Shown here one piece after another: positions 35,675 to 48,400 of a stretch of 64,000 bases of DNA. Positions within the stretch are counted from its first letter, which is position 1. Each line of letters opens with the position of its first letter. The position numbers and the translations under genes were made by a program. The DNA lies in the NCBI GenBank assembly GCA_030562195.1, contig CM060202.1:4650001-4714000 (forward strand), read 5' to 3'. A model generated the notes under the pieces. The model had not been told where the DNA came from. It made no database searches and saw only the letters and a program-made list of their open reading frames with translations. Source of the DNA: Nipponacmea schrenckii (taxonomy: Eukaryota; Mollusca; Gastropoda; Lottiidae).

Positions 35675-38600
35675 ATGGTTGCATTCTGGAGTGGGACATC
35701 ATTTTTACTGTGTTTTTGTTTCTGTTTGGGGCAAGTGCCTCCTGTGAGTAGAATGACATTTATTCTCATTTAAATTTATTGCACAAAATATTCATTTAAA
35801 AATTTAAAAAATAATATATTAATGGATACTTGAATGGTAAGCATAATGACTCCTCTAAAATCCCAGAATAAGAATTTACTTGATGACAAAAATAGGCCTT
35901 CATTAATTGAACTCTGGACCAAAGAGGTTTTCTAAAAAATAAATTGGGAGCACTCCATAGATCAATTTGCACCATTCCAATAACTGCCACAGTCCTGTTG
36001 TTGCATTAAAACTAAGTGTTTGATGATGTCACTATTGCAAAGACCTTATGTGATACAAGCATATATTTTGCAATATGTGACATAATCAACTATTTATTTT
36101 AAATGAAATTGCACCTCGGAACAATCTAGTTACAATGAATGATAAATTTGGCACAAAGCAGCACCATAATATAAAGGACTGACTTCAAACACATCTTAAC
36201 AAATTTCTTGTATCATAATGCAATTTTGTTTATGCATCAAAAATATGAAAACAGCTTGTATCTCTCTCTATCAAAAGACAATTTGAAAATGTAGGCTTAA
36301 CTGAAAAAAATACAGTATAATAATTTCAAAATATTCTGGCCAATGATTTAGTCAAAGCCTACACTTCATGATTGGAGCTTTTCTGCACATTCTGTGCGTG
36401 TCCTAGTGCTGACAAATTGTTAATGTCTTCAATTAATTGGACAAAATAATTATCACATTAACAGGACGAAATGAGATCAGTGATCAGTTGATTGATGTTA
36501 GAGATTAACTATCAGTTTTTTTTTTAGTTCAAGGAGACCTGTGTTAAAGATGCATATCCCCCATCAGAAAGGTTTGTATCATGTCTTATTGAATGGAGAC
36601 ATGGGTATTTGGGTGAATCAGTAGGGTTTTTTTTCAGTGTTGATTTATGTCTTGAAATAGTTTTCAGAAATACTAAAAAATGTCATTTTAACTCTCAGAC
36701 ACGGTTAATTCTGGACACACTGAAATCAAATTTTGACTGTGAACCGTGAACAGTATTACTGATTATCTCAGCTCAAAATATCATTTTCTGAGACTTAAGA
36801 ATGATTGGTCAAACATATGCCAAATCTGTCTCTTTTAGCCAAGAGTCCAAGTATTGGAGATTTACCTTGTAAATATGTTTAATCTTGTTGTTCTGGCAAA
36901 ATTCCCCTCATTGCACACTGTATGACTTCTCAATTTTATGTCTTAAGTTAACCCACTAAGAATTGCGGAGGTAGGGCCTACAGCTTCATTTCATTTATTG
37001 TCTTTTAGTCTGTACATAGATAAAGAATATATTGTAAATCTGGATTTACCACCTGAAGAAAGATGGAAGGAGGTTGCCCAGGCAAAGGCACCCCAAATCA
37101 AGACAGTGTTGAGTAGATTTAAACAGTTTGTGACAGACTGGGGTAAAGATGCAGAAGAACTCATTAAACTCGTGGATACAAAATTTGTAAGTCAATTTAG
37201 ATTGTTAAAGACTAATGAAATATGAAAGTTATTTTGTGAATTTAGATTGTATCAATTTTGGGCAATGGATTGTAAAGATGGTTCTGAATTTGAATGTACA
37301 GTAAAACCTCGTTATCTCGAAGTCGGCGGTGCTATAAGAATACATCGAAAATATAACGAGATCGATATGTATCAGTGATAATTTTATTTATACTACATGT
37401 ATTATTCATTATTTAACAATTTATATAACAATATCAATTAATATTAATAATAAAACAATGTTTTTCAATCTTACAAGTTATTTACATTTTTTGGAAAAAA
37501 CTAGTTATCGTTTTCTGAACATGAAATCGAGCTTTTAAATCCTCGGTGCCTATTCGTTCTCTAAGTGTATCAACAATAGGGAAAGATCGTCTGTGCACTC
37601 GGTCATCGCAATCCACCTGTCCAGAGTTTCAAGGGACTTCATGACATCACATTTAGTTGGCCGCGATATCGGTTCTTCGTGAATATCATCTTCTTCGGGT
37701 TCGGGATCCTGAATACTTCTACTGTCCATGATTTCCTGTACGATAACGTCAGCTGTGATTTCTGCTGTGGTGTCTAAATTATTATCAATCGCAGCATACT
37801 CTTCTAATGTAACTGACTTACACACTCTGGATCGAATAAAAGACAGGGGGACGTCTTCGTCGGCATCTTCTGGTACTCGACGCCATTGGAAAAACCGGCA
37901 TTACGGTAACAAATTGCAATTGGGAATTAGACGATCCAACTATCCCCCGGTAACGGGTCCTTCGTTAGATTTCTCGATTAAACACATGATGAGACATGAA
38001 AATGACCATTGAGAGACATTGTTTCGTTTTATAGCCCTACAGAGTAATACTAATCAGCCATTTAATTGGTGTTAATTATGTTGATTGTCGCAAGAGAATG
38101 AATAACAAAGGATTATACATACGTGTGTTATCGGTAAGATGATGACTTCGAGATACAAATATTGATTTTTAATTTATAATGTTTTTGATGGGACCGCGAG
38201 ATTAGGTCGACATATCCAGTTGATCGTGTTTCCCGAATTCGAGATTAACATATTTTTTTTAAAGGGATTATAGAAGGATATTGCCGGGACCGCGCAAGGA
38301 CCTCGTGTTAAACGGAACATCGAGATTACCGATGTCGAGATAACGAGGTTTCACTGTATATATATCGGAAACAACTTTTGCACCCATATGCACACTTCAG
38401 CTTTCTTCTGTTGTGCTTGCCATCCACTAAAACTAAGTGTTTGAAGAATCACTTATCACTGTGATACAACGTATAAAAGTACAAGTTGTAATTAGTGACG
38501 TCATCAAACACTTAGGTTTTGTAAGATTGCAGAAACCACAGACGTCAAAGTGAAATGGTGCAAATGTATGCAAAAAGTGTCCCTGGTAGACATAAAAAGT

Positions 38601-41600
38601 TCAGAAAACCATTTACAACCCCGTTGATAAATCACAACTTTTCAAGTGGATCCTTCCTAAGAATTTTCCTGAAGCAAGGCGTTTTTTTAAATATTATTTG
38701 ACTACATCTAGAAATTCCAAGTACAAAATTATAGCATAACCATGAATTTTTTGTCAATTTATACCTATGACTTATATTTTAGGGTCAGTTTGATGACACA
38801 ATTCCAGGTCCGTTTAGAGGTGAAATTATGGGGATGGCTAAATACTCCAACATGAATCTAGGTAAGATATATCAGTTGTATAGATAGTATATTAAGTAGA
38901 ATAAGTTGCAGTTTGATCATTTTAAAGGCTTCCTGAACTGAAACTTATCATTATAAACCTACAATACTTAATATTATGAAATATTGTACAGATTTTATCA
39001 ATAAATCTTTTTCCACATAACTCACCAAACAAAGAGCTTTATATACTGAAATTTCCCCATTATGGTAGGTTATTTTGGGAAATTAATAATATTTTTCAAA
39101 ATATTGCTAATCATATTGAAATTATTTTATATCAAATGGTCTTATTTGTACAGAACTACTTATCACCTTCCAAGTCTATAGCGGTCTTCGATGACCTTGA
39201 ATAATTCATCTTCACTCATAATTCCAGTCCACCCCAGCTGCAATTGGGTATGGATAATCTGGGAAAGATCATTGCCAAGAGGTTTGGCCAAGGACCAGCT
39301 GGTACAGGGGACTTATGAACCTAAGTTGTTATCCTTGTAAAAAATAGTTGTTTCTTTTCATGAAATTAAAACCAAAATTAATATTTCATACTTTTTTTGG
39401 TTCCAGGTGAAATTGTATTGTATAATATTTTCTATGAGGTGTTTACTGTATGTACATCAATAGTGGCTCAAGATTCTGCAGGTAATATTTTTCACAAAAA
39501 TCTGGGACCAAAAAAACCTAAGATAAAATCAAGATTAAAATCAAAATGTAATAGGATTGGTTAAAAGAGATAATAGGTCTTAGAATGAACATAACATTTG
39601 AAAATTTGAAAAATGATCAGTAAGAGCTCTATTCATCAGTAAATATACCTGCAACCATAAATAGCATAAAAAATAAATAATTATCCAAAAAACTACAGTA
39701 CTTAATTATCCATAAAGATGCATTTGATTATTGAAAAACGCTTGATAAATTAATGAAGCGTTTTTCAAAAATGACTTAGTTTTGCGAGTTATCAAGATTT
39801 TAAGAGATTATGTTACTTTATGACACCAGGTAAGTTCCCTGATGAATATATACTCATACTGACCTTTCTTGAGAACTAAAACTTTATGTTCATGCTAAGA
39901 TCTATTATCCCTTTAATGTAAATGAATTTGAAATAAATCTTAGTAGTTCTCAGGAATATATACATCTCTATGGAAACATAAATAAGTGCATGATAATACC
40001 TTAGTAATTGTGTATGTGTTTTTCTATTTGCAGGAAAACTTTTTCATGCTAGAAATTTAGATTTTGGTCTCTTTATTGGGTAAGTGTTATTCAATAGACA
40101 CTGTTTAGAATAGAATTTAAATGCAGGTATCCCAGATTTCTTCTTTTTAGCCAATGATATTTTATTATTATTTTTTTTTTTAGATTTAGTTTGGTAATAA
40201 CTTGCTAAGCATTTTAAAACGGTAAAATCTCCCCTGTATCATGAATGGGAGTCTGTGGCCCCTTTGACCTTCAGCTGGTATTTTCCATTTCGTTTTTGTT
40301 TATCTCTCACTGGGATCCCTGTAAATGGCAGCTGAGTTGAACTGCCCCAGCTGTATATTTTTGCTTGAAAAAATTTATATACTGATAGGCATTTAACTGC
40401 ATCAAGTACGTGTAGTCTTTAAAAAAATGTCTCAAAAATTTTTAAAAAAGTTCACAGTCAAAGCATCAATCTTGCTAAAGATTATTTTGAATTGTTATAT
40501 ATTCTAGATGGGATATAAAGAATAAGACTTGGGCAATAACTGAAGTATTAAAACCAGCCATTATTAACGTAAAGTATACAAGGTCTGGTATGACAGTGTT
40601 TAAATCTGTTAATTTTGCTGGTTATATTGGTATACTCTCTGGCATTAAACCAGTAAGTATTATTATGAGTAATGGAGACACTGATATTATCGATTTGCTC
40701 TTTTCTGAATTTCCATCAGATGTCTGTGGTTCCTGCAGTACCATTACCTGTTTTATGATGTCACTTATTGTGAAGGATCTTTTTCCTTGTGTTACAATTA
40801 GTGACATCATTAAACAATTAGTTTTAGTGTTTTTGCAGGAACCAGTGATGTTTGATTGAAAATCAGAATGGTGCAAACTGAAACTGTCAGTGTCCCCAAA
40901 TATAAATGAGAATATAGAAAAACCTTCAATTTCTTAAGGAGTGCACAAGGTTAGTTGTCCAGTTCAGTATGCTGTGTTAGATTATGGATGGTATACATCA
41001 AGTATGTGAGATTTATTTGAATCTGAACAAAATGATCAAGTTGATGCCAATAGTCTCTATGCTGGTTCTAGATTTGTCTGTTTTTCCATTTTAGAATATG
41101 TTTACTTTAACAATGAATGAAAGGTTCAATGCTGACGGTGGATTCATAGGTAAGATGATTCTTTGTTTAAATTTTCACAGAAATGCTGGAAACCTTGACT
41201 GAATCAAGAAATGTAATACATGCTAATTTCTTGCACTTGTTTGGGCTAGTGAACATGGATGATTGACCAATCAGATCGTTGCAAAGTTAAGTTTCCAGAA
41301 TAAGGACCCTCAAAATACAACATCATATTTTCTAACTTTCTAACTGGGTTTCCCCCTTTCAGTGATTGCAGGTTAAAGGTGAAATGAATAATATGTATTA
41401 TTATTGTAGGTATAATTGAATGGATATTGGGGATTAGAACTGGATCCTGGATGGGATTTCTAACTAGATCAGTTTTAGAAAATGCTACATCCTATGAAGA
41501 AGCCCGACTAATGTTAACTAAAGAAGAGATGTTGGCTCCAGCCTATTTCATTTTAGGTGGAATCAAACCAGGAGAGGTAGTTAGTTTCATTATCATTATC

Positions 41601-42712
41601 ATTTCATTTGATCCCCTTGAACAAGCATTGCTGGCAACCCTTGTAAAACCAGAACAGTCACAAATAAAGGTTTTTATAAACCGGGATGTTGTGCATGGAG
41701 GGATAACTAAATAAAAACACAATCCAAAATGACCCTGATTTCCCATGCGCATAATTCTATTTTCTAGGCCTGTGTTATAACTAGAGCTAGAGAATCTACT
41801 GTAGATGTGTGGGAAATGTCGTCTGCCGGTGGTTGGTATATTCTAGAAACTAACTATGATCATTGGAAGGCTCCATTATTTGTAGATGACAGACGAACAC
41901 CAGCTAATAATTGTATGAAAAATATGACTCAAAATGTAAGTGGTAGCCTTTGATATCAATTTCAGAATATTTCAAACTTAGTCTTATACTTCGACATCAT
42001 TGACAGCAATTTGCACTGAAGTTGTTTGACGCTATGTGATTGGATTATAGTCAAGCAAGTACAACTAATCAGATCAATTATGCCAGCAGCTTTATTTTTC
42101 ACAGTCATGTGTTCTGATTGGCCATTTTAGTCAGCTTACAATTGAATCAAATCACTCCATGAAACAAGAAAAGTGCTTAATGATGTCAAGGTATTAGATG
42201 GAGTTCAAAAAGGATAACTACTGTGCTTTACTCAAATAGCCATGCCCAAAAAAAATTCCCTAGTTTTGTTATTTATTCTGAGGCTGTTTTTTTTTAAGGG
42301 TGTATCAATTAAAGGTCTATTTAATGTACTGAATTCAAAACCAGTCTTAAATAAGGTGAGATTTCTTTCAGTTTTATTTAAAACACTTCCACAAATCTGT
42401 AAATTTACATTCTGGAAGCTCTATGACCATTCCAAGATTTCGTGCCCTCACATGTAATTCAGAAGTTTGCTGAAAACTAATAATAAAACTAAAGTAGTTG
42501 TTATTTAGTAAGAAAAAGCTATAAAATCCACAAACATTTATTCCCATAATTATGCCTCTGAAGTAGCACTTCTTAATATGTTTTTGGAATATTCAGTAAT
42601 GTATGTGAACCATATTTTTCAGCTTACAACATACACAGCTTTGATGCAGGTTGATACAGGACATCTAGAGACATATATAGCTAACTGTACAGATCCTTGT
42701 TTTCCTTGGTAA
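35675..42712 (+). CDS. ASAH1: ASAH1: acid ceramidase
   Basis: Coding exons: 35675-35743, 36528-36571, 37009-37186, 38783-38861, 39407-39481, 40034-40079, 40508-40652, 41095-41149, 41410-41576, 41768-41935, 42299-42355, 42623-42712. They join in phase to 390 residues; the human protein has 395. It hydrolyses ceramide to sphingosine and fatty acid in the lysosome. A signal peptide spans about residues 1-19. The predicted nucleophile is Cys139 of V-C-T-S-I-V (codon at 39451), where the precursor self-cleaves into alpha and beta chains. HARNLDFG follows, then [16 protein letters not shown] and the C-terminal CTDPCFPW, all in family order. Several N-X-S/T sites suit a lysosomal glycoprotein. NAAA is the nearest alternative, but length, motifs and C terminus favour ASAH1. 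AATAAA at 42795-42800 would give a short 3' UTR. Confidence 0.95.
35895..36075. mobile_element. fold-back MITE family F, copy 3 (partial), ASAH1 intron 1
   Basis: AAAGAGGTTTTCTAAAAAAT, TTTGCACCATTCC, CATTAAAACTAAGTG and GATGATGTCACTATTGC follow the left-arm order. The right arm is not recognisable. Confidence 0.55.
37299..38356 (-). mobile_element. Tigger/pogo-type DNA transposon, internally deleted
   Basis: The element has 1058 bases and lies in ASAH1 intron 3. The left end is CAGTAAAACCTCGTTATCTC and the right end, reverse-complemented, is CAGTGAAACCTCGTTATCTC. A TA dinucleotide flanks each side (37297-37298, 38357-38358). Such ends and TA targets are those of the pogo/Tigger branch of Tc1-mariner. 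On the - strand, about 37900-37550 encodes a relic of the transposase C terminus ([17 protein letters not shown]..., then an acidic EPEEDD stretch and SLETLDRW). The DNA-binding and catalytic parts are missing, so it cannot move by itself. Confidence 0.85.
38360..38645. mobile_element. fold-back MITE family F, copy 4, ASAH1 intron 3
   Basis: TTTTGCACCCATATG, CCACTAAAACTAAGTGTTTG, TAGTGACGTCATCAAACAC, GCAGAAACCACAGACGTC and AATGGTGCAAATG mark both arms. The right end has AGTGTCCCTGGTAGACATA and CAGAAAACC. It abuts the Tigger-type element directly. Confidence 0.7.
39170..39335 (+). repeat. possible SINE-like fragment in ASAH1 intron 4
   Basis: CCACCCCAGCTGCAATTGGG, then ATCTGGGAAAGATCATTG, AGAGGTTTGGCCAAGG and GGTACAGGGGAC are more GC-rich than the surrounding intron and resemble dispersed repeat wording. 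There is no second copy in the window to confirm this. Confidence 0.3.
39561..39916. mobile_element. TTAA-flanked MITE, copy 2, ASAH1 intron 5
   Basis: The left end TTAAAAGAGATAATAGGTCT and right end AGATCTATTATCCCTTTAA are inverted repeats matching those at 25466-25881. The internal hairpin GAAAAACGCTT...AAGCGTTTTTC (about 39735-39771) corresponds to the internal hairpin of copy 1. A further piece with AAGCGTTTTTCAATAACTAC lies near 56440. Confidence 0.65.
40690..40940. mobile_element. fold-back MITE family F, copy 5, ASAH1 intron 7
   Basis: ATGTCTGTGGTTCCTGCAG and ATGATGTCACTTATTG are followed by TTAGTGACATCATTAAAC, TTGCAGGAACCAGTGATG and AGAATGGTGCAAACTG, an almost symmetrical fold-back. 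CAGTGTCCCCAAATATA marks the right end. Frames on both strands here (40590-40859, 40622-40876) mix exon 7 with the MITE. Confidence 0.7.
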
Positions 42713-43733
42713 CCAAGACTGCGAGCTTCTCTTGGTTTAAGATCAACAAGTTATTGTTCTATATGAACTTAAATTTAGCTATTGTACTATTCAAAATAAA
42801 AATCTGAAATACAATAAGATTTTCAAAAAGTGTTTAAAATTCAATGTTATTGTTATTTTCATAATATTGTTAGTGCCATCTCTTGTTATTTTCTTATTTT
42901 TATATTTATTCAAACAAAATGTGAAGGAGATATTTATTCTTGTAAATATCTTATGATAAAAAATATTAGGAAAGTTATCAATTTAATTTGATTTTTATTA
43001 TGAAATTTTTAAAAGATATTTATCTATTATTCAATGTGAAAAATGATACAGTAGTCAGTTAAATTTGTTATTTTTCTGGAACATTCCTGATATTTGTTAG
43101 AGAAACTTGAGGTATATTTAAAAAAAAATTTTTTTTTTTTGGCTTTTAATTTGAATTGAGTCATTTTTGTTAGGGTCTAACCTTTTTATCCTGTTTTAAC
43201 CTGTTTTAACCAATCAAAGTTTTGCCTTGTATTTTAAACAGAAATTTCTTTGAATTTTTAATTGAATTAATCAGTAAATTCCTAATATTCATATTATGAG
43301 AATATAACCTTTTTTCCTTATGACCTATATGACTTTAATAGTTATGCTTGAAATTTTTTTATGAAATTATATTCTTGTTAATTTATACTAGAATTTTGGA
43401 TTTTTAATAAAACAATCTTACTTTATTTCTTTATTTAAACAGCAGTCTTTGAAATCAAACTTTTATTCTTAATGATTTATACTTTAATACTTTTAATAAA
43501 AGGAACTTAGATGTTTTTTATTTATATTGCAGTCTCTAATTTTATTAAAACAAACTTACATTCTTGTTAATTTTTGTTGAAGTCTTTGATTTTAGTAAAA
43601 CTATTAGCTATATAATGTGTCTTATAATATTTTGTTAAATTAATTCTTCTGCTGTTAAAGCGCATTTTAAAATTCTAATTGATAAGTTCTCTATTGAATT
43701 TGTTTCCATTAATATCTCTGTGAAAATCATTCA

Positions 43734-43802
43734 ATCATAAATAAGGCAATACAAGTTGATTGATCAATTTGATCAATCAACTTGTATTGACTTATTTATG
43801 AT
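43734..43802. repeat. near-perfect 34-base-arm palindrome
   Basis: TCATAAATAAG...ACAAGTTGATTGATCAA meets its reverse complement with almost no loop. I see one mismatch within the arms. It could extrude as a cruciform or, if transcribed, form a long hairpin RNA. No flanking duplication was recognised. Confidence 0.85.
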
Positions 43803-44718
43803 GGACTTATATCCCAGGCATCGACAAGTCATCAGTTTAATGATAAGGGTCAAATTGAAAAAAATGAATTATTGTTCAAATGCAGAATTGTAGGCTTATT
43901 GTAGTGTTTAGGTGTACAGTGATTAAACATATCAGAGGCCTTATTTAGAGGTTCTACTGTGCACTGTTGGCTTATTTTGCTTGCCATAATAGATGGCCGC
44001 CTTCATCAATAACTTTTGATAGAATATTTATAGTAATTAAATTTTAAAAAAAACAACACTGAAATAACTTGAAGTAGAAAACCATTTTTTAGGACGAAAA
44101 TGAAACTAATAACCAACTTCTTGTTTAAAAAAATGATCCAACGCACCAAGTACTTTAATTGTTTATGATGTAAGCGACTATAAAATGTAAACAAGACCTT
44201 TGACCAGAGAAACGTAAATGCGCCGGCTTAGGGGTTGAAAAGTGAGTATTTATCATTATATTGCATATGTCATCAATTTTCACCGTAGAAAAAAGATTGT
44301 CTTCTACCTGATGAATAGCTAGATCATTCCTTGCAATAAATATCACTGTGACAAGTTAAAATAACGAAGAATTTTCATTTTTCACTTTATGGAGAACCTA
44401 AACTACCAAAATTTAGTTGATTGTACATCTTAGTGAAACTGCAAATGTCATGATAAAAGTGGTAAGGAAATAGACAAAAAGTTTTTAGACTCAATGCAAT
44501 ATGGGGTTGCCTATTCTGTTTAATGCAACATGCATCAATGAGTGTCCTATGTCCTAGGTATTCTTTAAAAAACAAATCTGTCACGCTTCCTTAATGATGC
44601 CTGTCAATGCTGGCATAAGCATTTAGTTTTAACTTACTCAAGGTCATAGAGCTCAATTTAAATTAAAAATTAGTTTTTTGAGCAAAGTTAAAAAGAGTTG
44701 ATTTTTAAACACCCAAAA

Positions 44719-45075
44719 GTCTGTCCGTCCGTTCACAATTACCTCGTGTTCACTCTACAGGCTACAATTCTTCAAGGATTCTTTTGTGATTTTGTGGTTC
44801 AGTGTCATTATGAAGATGATCCCTATCGATTTTGGTGATAATAGGGTAATTTGTTCCGAAATATCGCATCTGACTTTAGCATTTTTTTTCATTACCTAAA
44901 GGGTGCAATCGTGCTCACTCTACAGGCTACAATTCTTTATGGATTCTTTTAATTTTTATTTTGTGGGTCAGTATCATTATGAAGATGATCCCTATTGACT
45001 TTCGTGATGATCAGATAATTTTTCACTGAAATATCGCATCTGACTCACGTTTTTCTACTTTTGTTACCTATAGGG
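44719..45075 (+). mobile_element. tandem-core element D (two units)
   Basis: It opens with CTGTCCGTCCGTTCACAATT and then CACTCTACAGGCTACAATTC. The unit is repeated with a period of about 165 bases (44753 and 44918), each containing TCATTATGAAGATGATCCC and GAAATATCGCATCTGAC. The opening parallels the TCCGTCCACAATTGCTCG entry into the core of element A. Confidence 0.65.
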
Positions 45076-45419
45076 TGAACGGTTTACCACTAAAATTTCC
45101 CTTTTGAAAACTTTTAATAATTTATTTTTTGGGGAAAAAACCCAAATTTTTTGACAGTTTTTTGTAAATAGGTTTTTACCTTTTTGTTATATATATGCAT
45201 TACCCCAGTTTAGCCTTTTTAAATTTTTTTAAAAAATTTTTACAAGCAGGTTGCCGAAATATACATTGATTGGCCAAAAATTTTCAAGGGAAGCAAAACA
45301 AGGTTGATGGCCTATTTAAATAAAAAAGGTTTTTTAACCATTTAAAATTTTTTCCAAAATCGTGCATTCTTATTATTTGTTAATTAGATAATATAGAGAA
45401 ACAACAAGAATAATTTAAA

Positions 45420-48400
45420 ATGGCATCAAGACAACTTCCTAAAACAATGAGAAAAATTGTGGCTTTCCAGTTCAGTCCTCAATTCAGAGAATCCACAAAG
45501 ATAACAGAAGTACCATTACCAACTCCTGGACCTTCAGAGGTGTTAGTTAGAAATAGGTATTTTATTACATTTGAATTAAATTTTTAACAATAAAAGGACT
45601 AATTTACCAAGAGATTATATTCCCTTAAGACAACTAAGACAACAGACTATGGAGTGCATCCAACTTTTTCAAGTAATGGATGTTTCATGTTTGGCATTAA
45701 ATAATGATAAAGCTTGAACTCCTAGTTAGACAGGGTTCAGAAATAAAATAGTGAGGGAGCTCCAGATACACTGCCATGTTACCAGTGGCATCTCACCCCT
45801 GCCAGAAATCTGGTAGCTCCATCAGTGGTACCCCCACTTTATTGTTTTACAAATATTTAAAATATGCTAGCTGTTGCCTCAAAATGTGAGTCATAATGCA
45901 TTGATTTAATTTTTCGAAGAAAATTTATTGGAAGGACCCTCTCAGACAATCCCTGGGAGGCCTGTGACTACAAAAGAGTTGCTGCATTTTGAATTCATCT
46001 TCAACATGTTTACCCTGATTGAGTCAGTCTGCCCTCTATTGGTACCTCTAGGCCTACTCCCTGGAAGCTAGCACTGCCACTGCATGTTACACTGTTATTA
46101 TATTATAGATTTGTTGGTATAAATGCCTCTGATATAAACTATACTGCTGGAAGATATGATCAAAAATTAAAACTTCCATTTGATACTGGTTTTGAGGTAA
46201 GCTGTTTTTTTTTAAGTAAGCTGTTTTTTTTTTATCAGTAAGCTGTTTTTATACGCCCACATGAAATGGGGGGCGTATATTGTCGTCACCCACATCCGTC
46301 CGTCCGTCGGTCCGTCCGTCGGTCCGTCCGTCCGTCCGTCCGTCCACAATTGCTCGTAAACACTCTACACGGTGTAATTCTTGACGGATTTAGATGAAAC
46401 TTAATATGAGTGTTTATGATCACGCAAGGATGAACCCTATTGAAAATCAGCGAAATCGGAAAAAAATTAGTATGAGTTCGTGCCCTTGTTCTTGAATGGC
46501 TCGTAAACACTCTACAACCTGCAATTCTTGACCGATTTTGATGAAACTTGGTGTGAGAGTATGTTATAACTCAAGCGAAATCGAAAAACATTTAGTATGA
46601 GTTATTGCCCTTGTTCTTGAAAACGCGTTCAATTTTAGCTTGTAAACACTCTTGAGAGAACAATTTTTAATGGATTTTAATGAAACTTGGCCGGAGTATT
46701 TGTTATCACCCAAGGATGAAGCCTATTGGAAACCAGTCAAATCGAAAAAAAATTAATATCAGTTATTGCCCTTGTTTTTGAAAACGCGTTCAATTTTTAG
46801 CTTTTAAACACTCTACAAAGCAGTTATTGACCGATTTTGACGAAACTTGCTGAAATTGTTTAGTATCACCCAAGAATGAACCCTTTTGAAAATAGCACAT
46901 ATCGAAATATATTTAATAGGAATTATTGCCCTTGTTCTATAAAATGTGTTGGATTTTTGCCTTGTAAACACTCTACAAGTCACAATTCTTGAGCGATTTT
47001 GACATAACTTGGCATGAGTAATTGTAATCACCTAAGGATGAACCCTATTGAAATTCAGTTGAATCGAAAAATATTTAGTATCAGTTATTGCCCTTGTGTT
47101 TGAAAACGCGTTCAATTTTAGCTTGTAAACACTCTAGAAAGAACAATTCTTAATGGATTTTGATAAAACTTGGCTAGAGTATTTGTTTTTACCCAAGGAT
47201 GAACCTTTTTGAAAATCAAATAAATCGAAATATATTTAGTGTCAGTTATTGCCCTTGTGTTTGAAAACGGGGTTAACTTTTTGGCTAATAAACACTCTAG
47301 AAGGTACAATTCATGACCAATGTTGACAAAACTCACTGAAATTGTTGGATATCGCAAGGGATGAGCCTAATTGAAAATTAAAAATATCAAAATATATCTA
47401 ATATGAATTATTGCCCTTGTTCTTTTAAACGCGTTCGATTTTTGTCTCGTAAACACTCTATATGGCACAATTCTTGATGGATTTCTATGAAACTTGGTGT
47501 GAGAGTGTGTTATAACTCAAGGATGAACCCTATTGAAAATCAGCGAAATCGAAAAAAAATTTAGTATGAGTTACTGCCCTTGTTCTTGAAAACGCATTCA
47601 ATTTTAGCTTGTAAACATTCTAGAAAGAATTATTCTTAATGGATTTTGATTAACTTTGGCTTGAGTATTTGTTTTTACCCAAGGATGAACCCTATTATAA
47701 ATCAAATAAATAGAAATATTTAGTGTCAGTTATAGCCCTTGTTCTTGAAAACGCGTTCAATTTTAGCTTGTAAACACTCTAGAAAGAACAATTTTTAATG
47801 GATTTTGATGTAACTTGGCTGTGTTATTTGTTGTCTCCCAAGGATGAACCCTATTGAAAATCGAAAAATATTTAGTACAAGTGATTGACCTTGTTTTTGA
47901 AAATGCTTTAACTCGTAAACACTCAAGAAAGAACAATTTTGAATGGATTTTGATGAAACTTGGCTTTAGTATTTGTTTTCTCACAAGGATAAACCCTATT
48001 GAAAATCAGATAAATCGAAAAATATTTAGTGTCAGTTATTGTGCCTGTTTTCAAAAACGCTTTCAACTTTTGGCTTGTGAACACTCTAAAAATTCCTTTT
48101 TGACAAAACTCGCTGAAATTGTTTAATATCAACCAAGAATGAGCCTTATTAAGAATTAAAAATATCAAAATATTATTAAGGGTGAACCCTATTGCAAATC
48201 ATAAAGATACCGAAAAATATTTAATGAGTTGTTATTAGGTACAATTCTTGACAGTTTTTAATGAAACTAGAGACCCTAGAATAAAATAGGTTGGAAGGTT
48301 GAATATTTCATTCCACTTATTGTAACCTTACTGAAAAGTTTTTATTTGAAATAAATGCTGCCAGTGGGCGTATATTACCTTGCCTGGCAAGCTATCTTTT

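Larger units (their letters stand above)
42713..45419. other. intergenic DNA between ASAH1 and PTGR3
   Basis: AT-rich sequence. A candidate ASAH1 polyadenylation signal lies at 42795-42800, the hairpin at 43734-43802, and tandem-core element D at 44719-45075. A homopolymer-rich run (about 45080-45360) precedes the PTGR3 start. The small - strand frames at 44006-44584 show no splice context or family resemblance. Confidence 0.45.

Noticed and set aside
37550..37825. Stand-alone acidic protein on the - strand
   Set aside because: It is the truncated transposase tail of the Tigger-type element, not a host gene.
35675..42712. N-acylethanolamine acid amidase (NAAA) instead of acid ceramidase
   Set aside because: Length, the CTSIVAxD and HARNLDFG context and the cysteine-bearing C terminus CTDPCFPW fit ASAH1 better.
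46286..48168. Several 70-80-codon frames on the - strand with similar sequence
   Set aside because: They are translations of the tandem-core units of element A and have no conserved start or splice signals.
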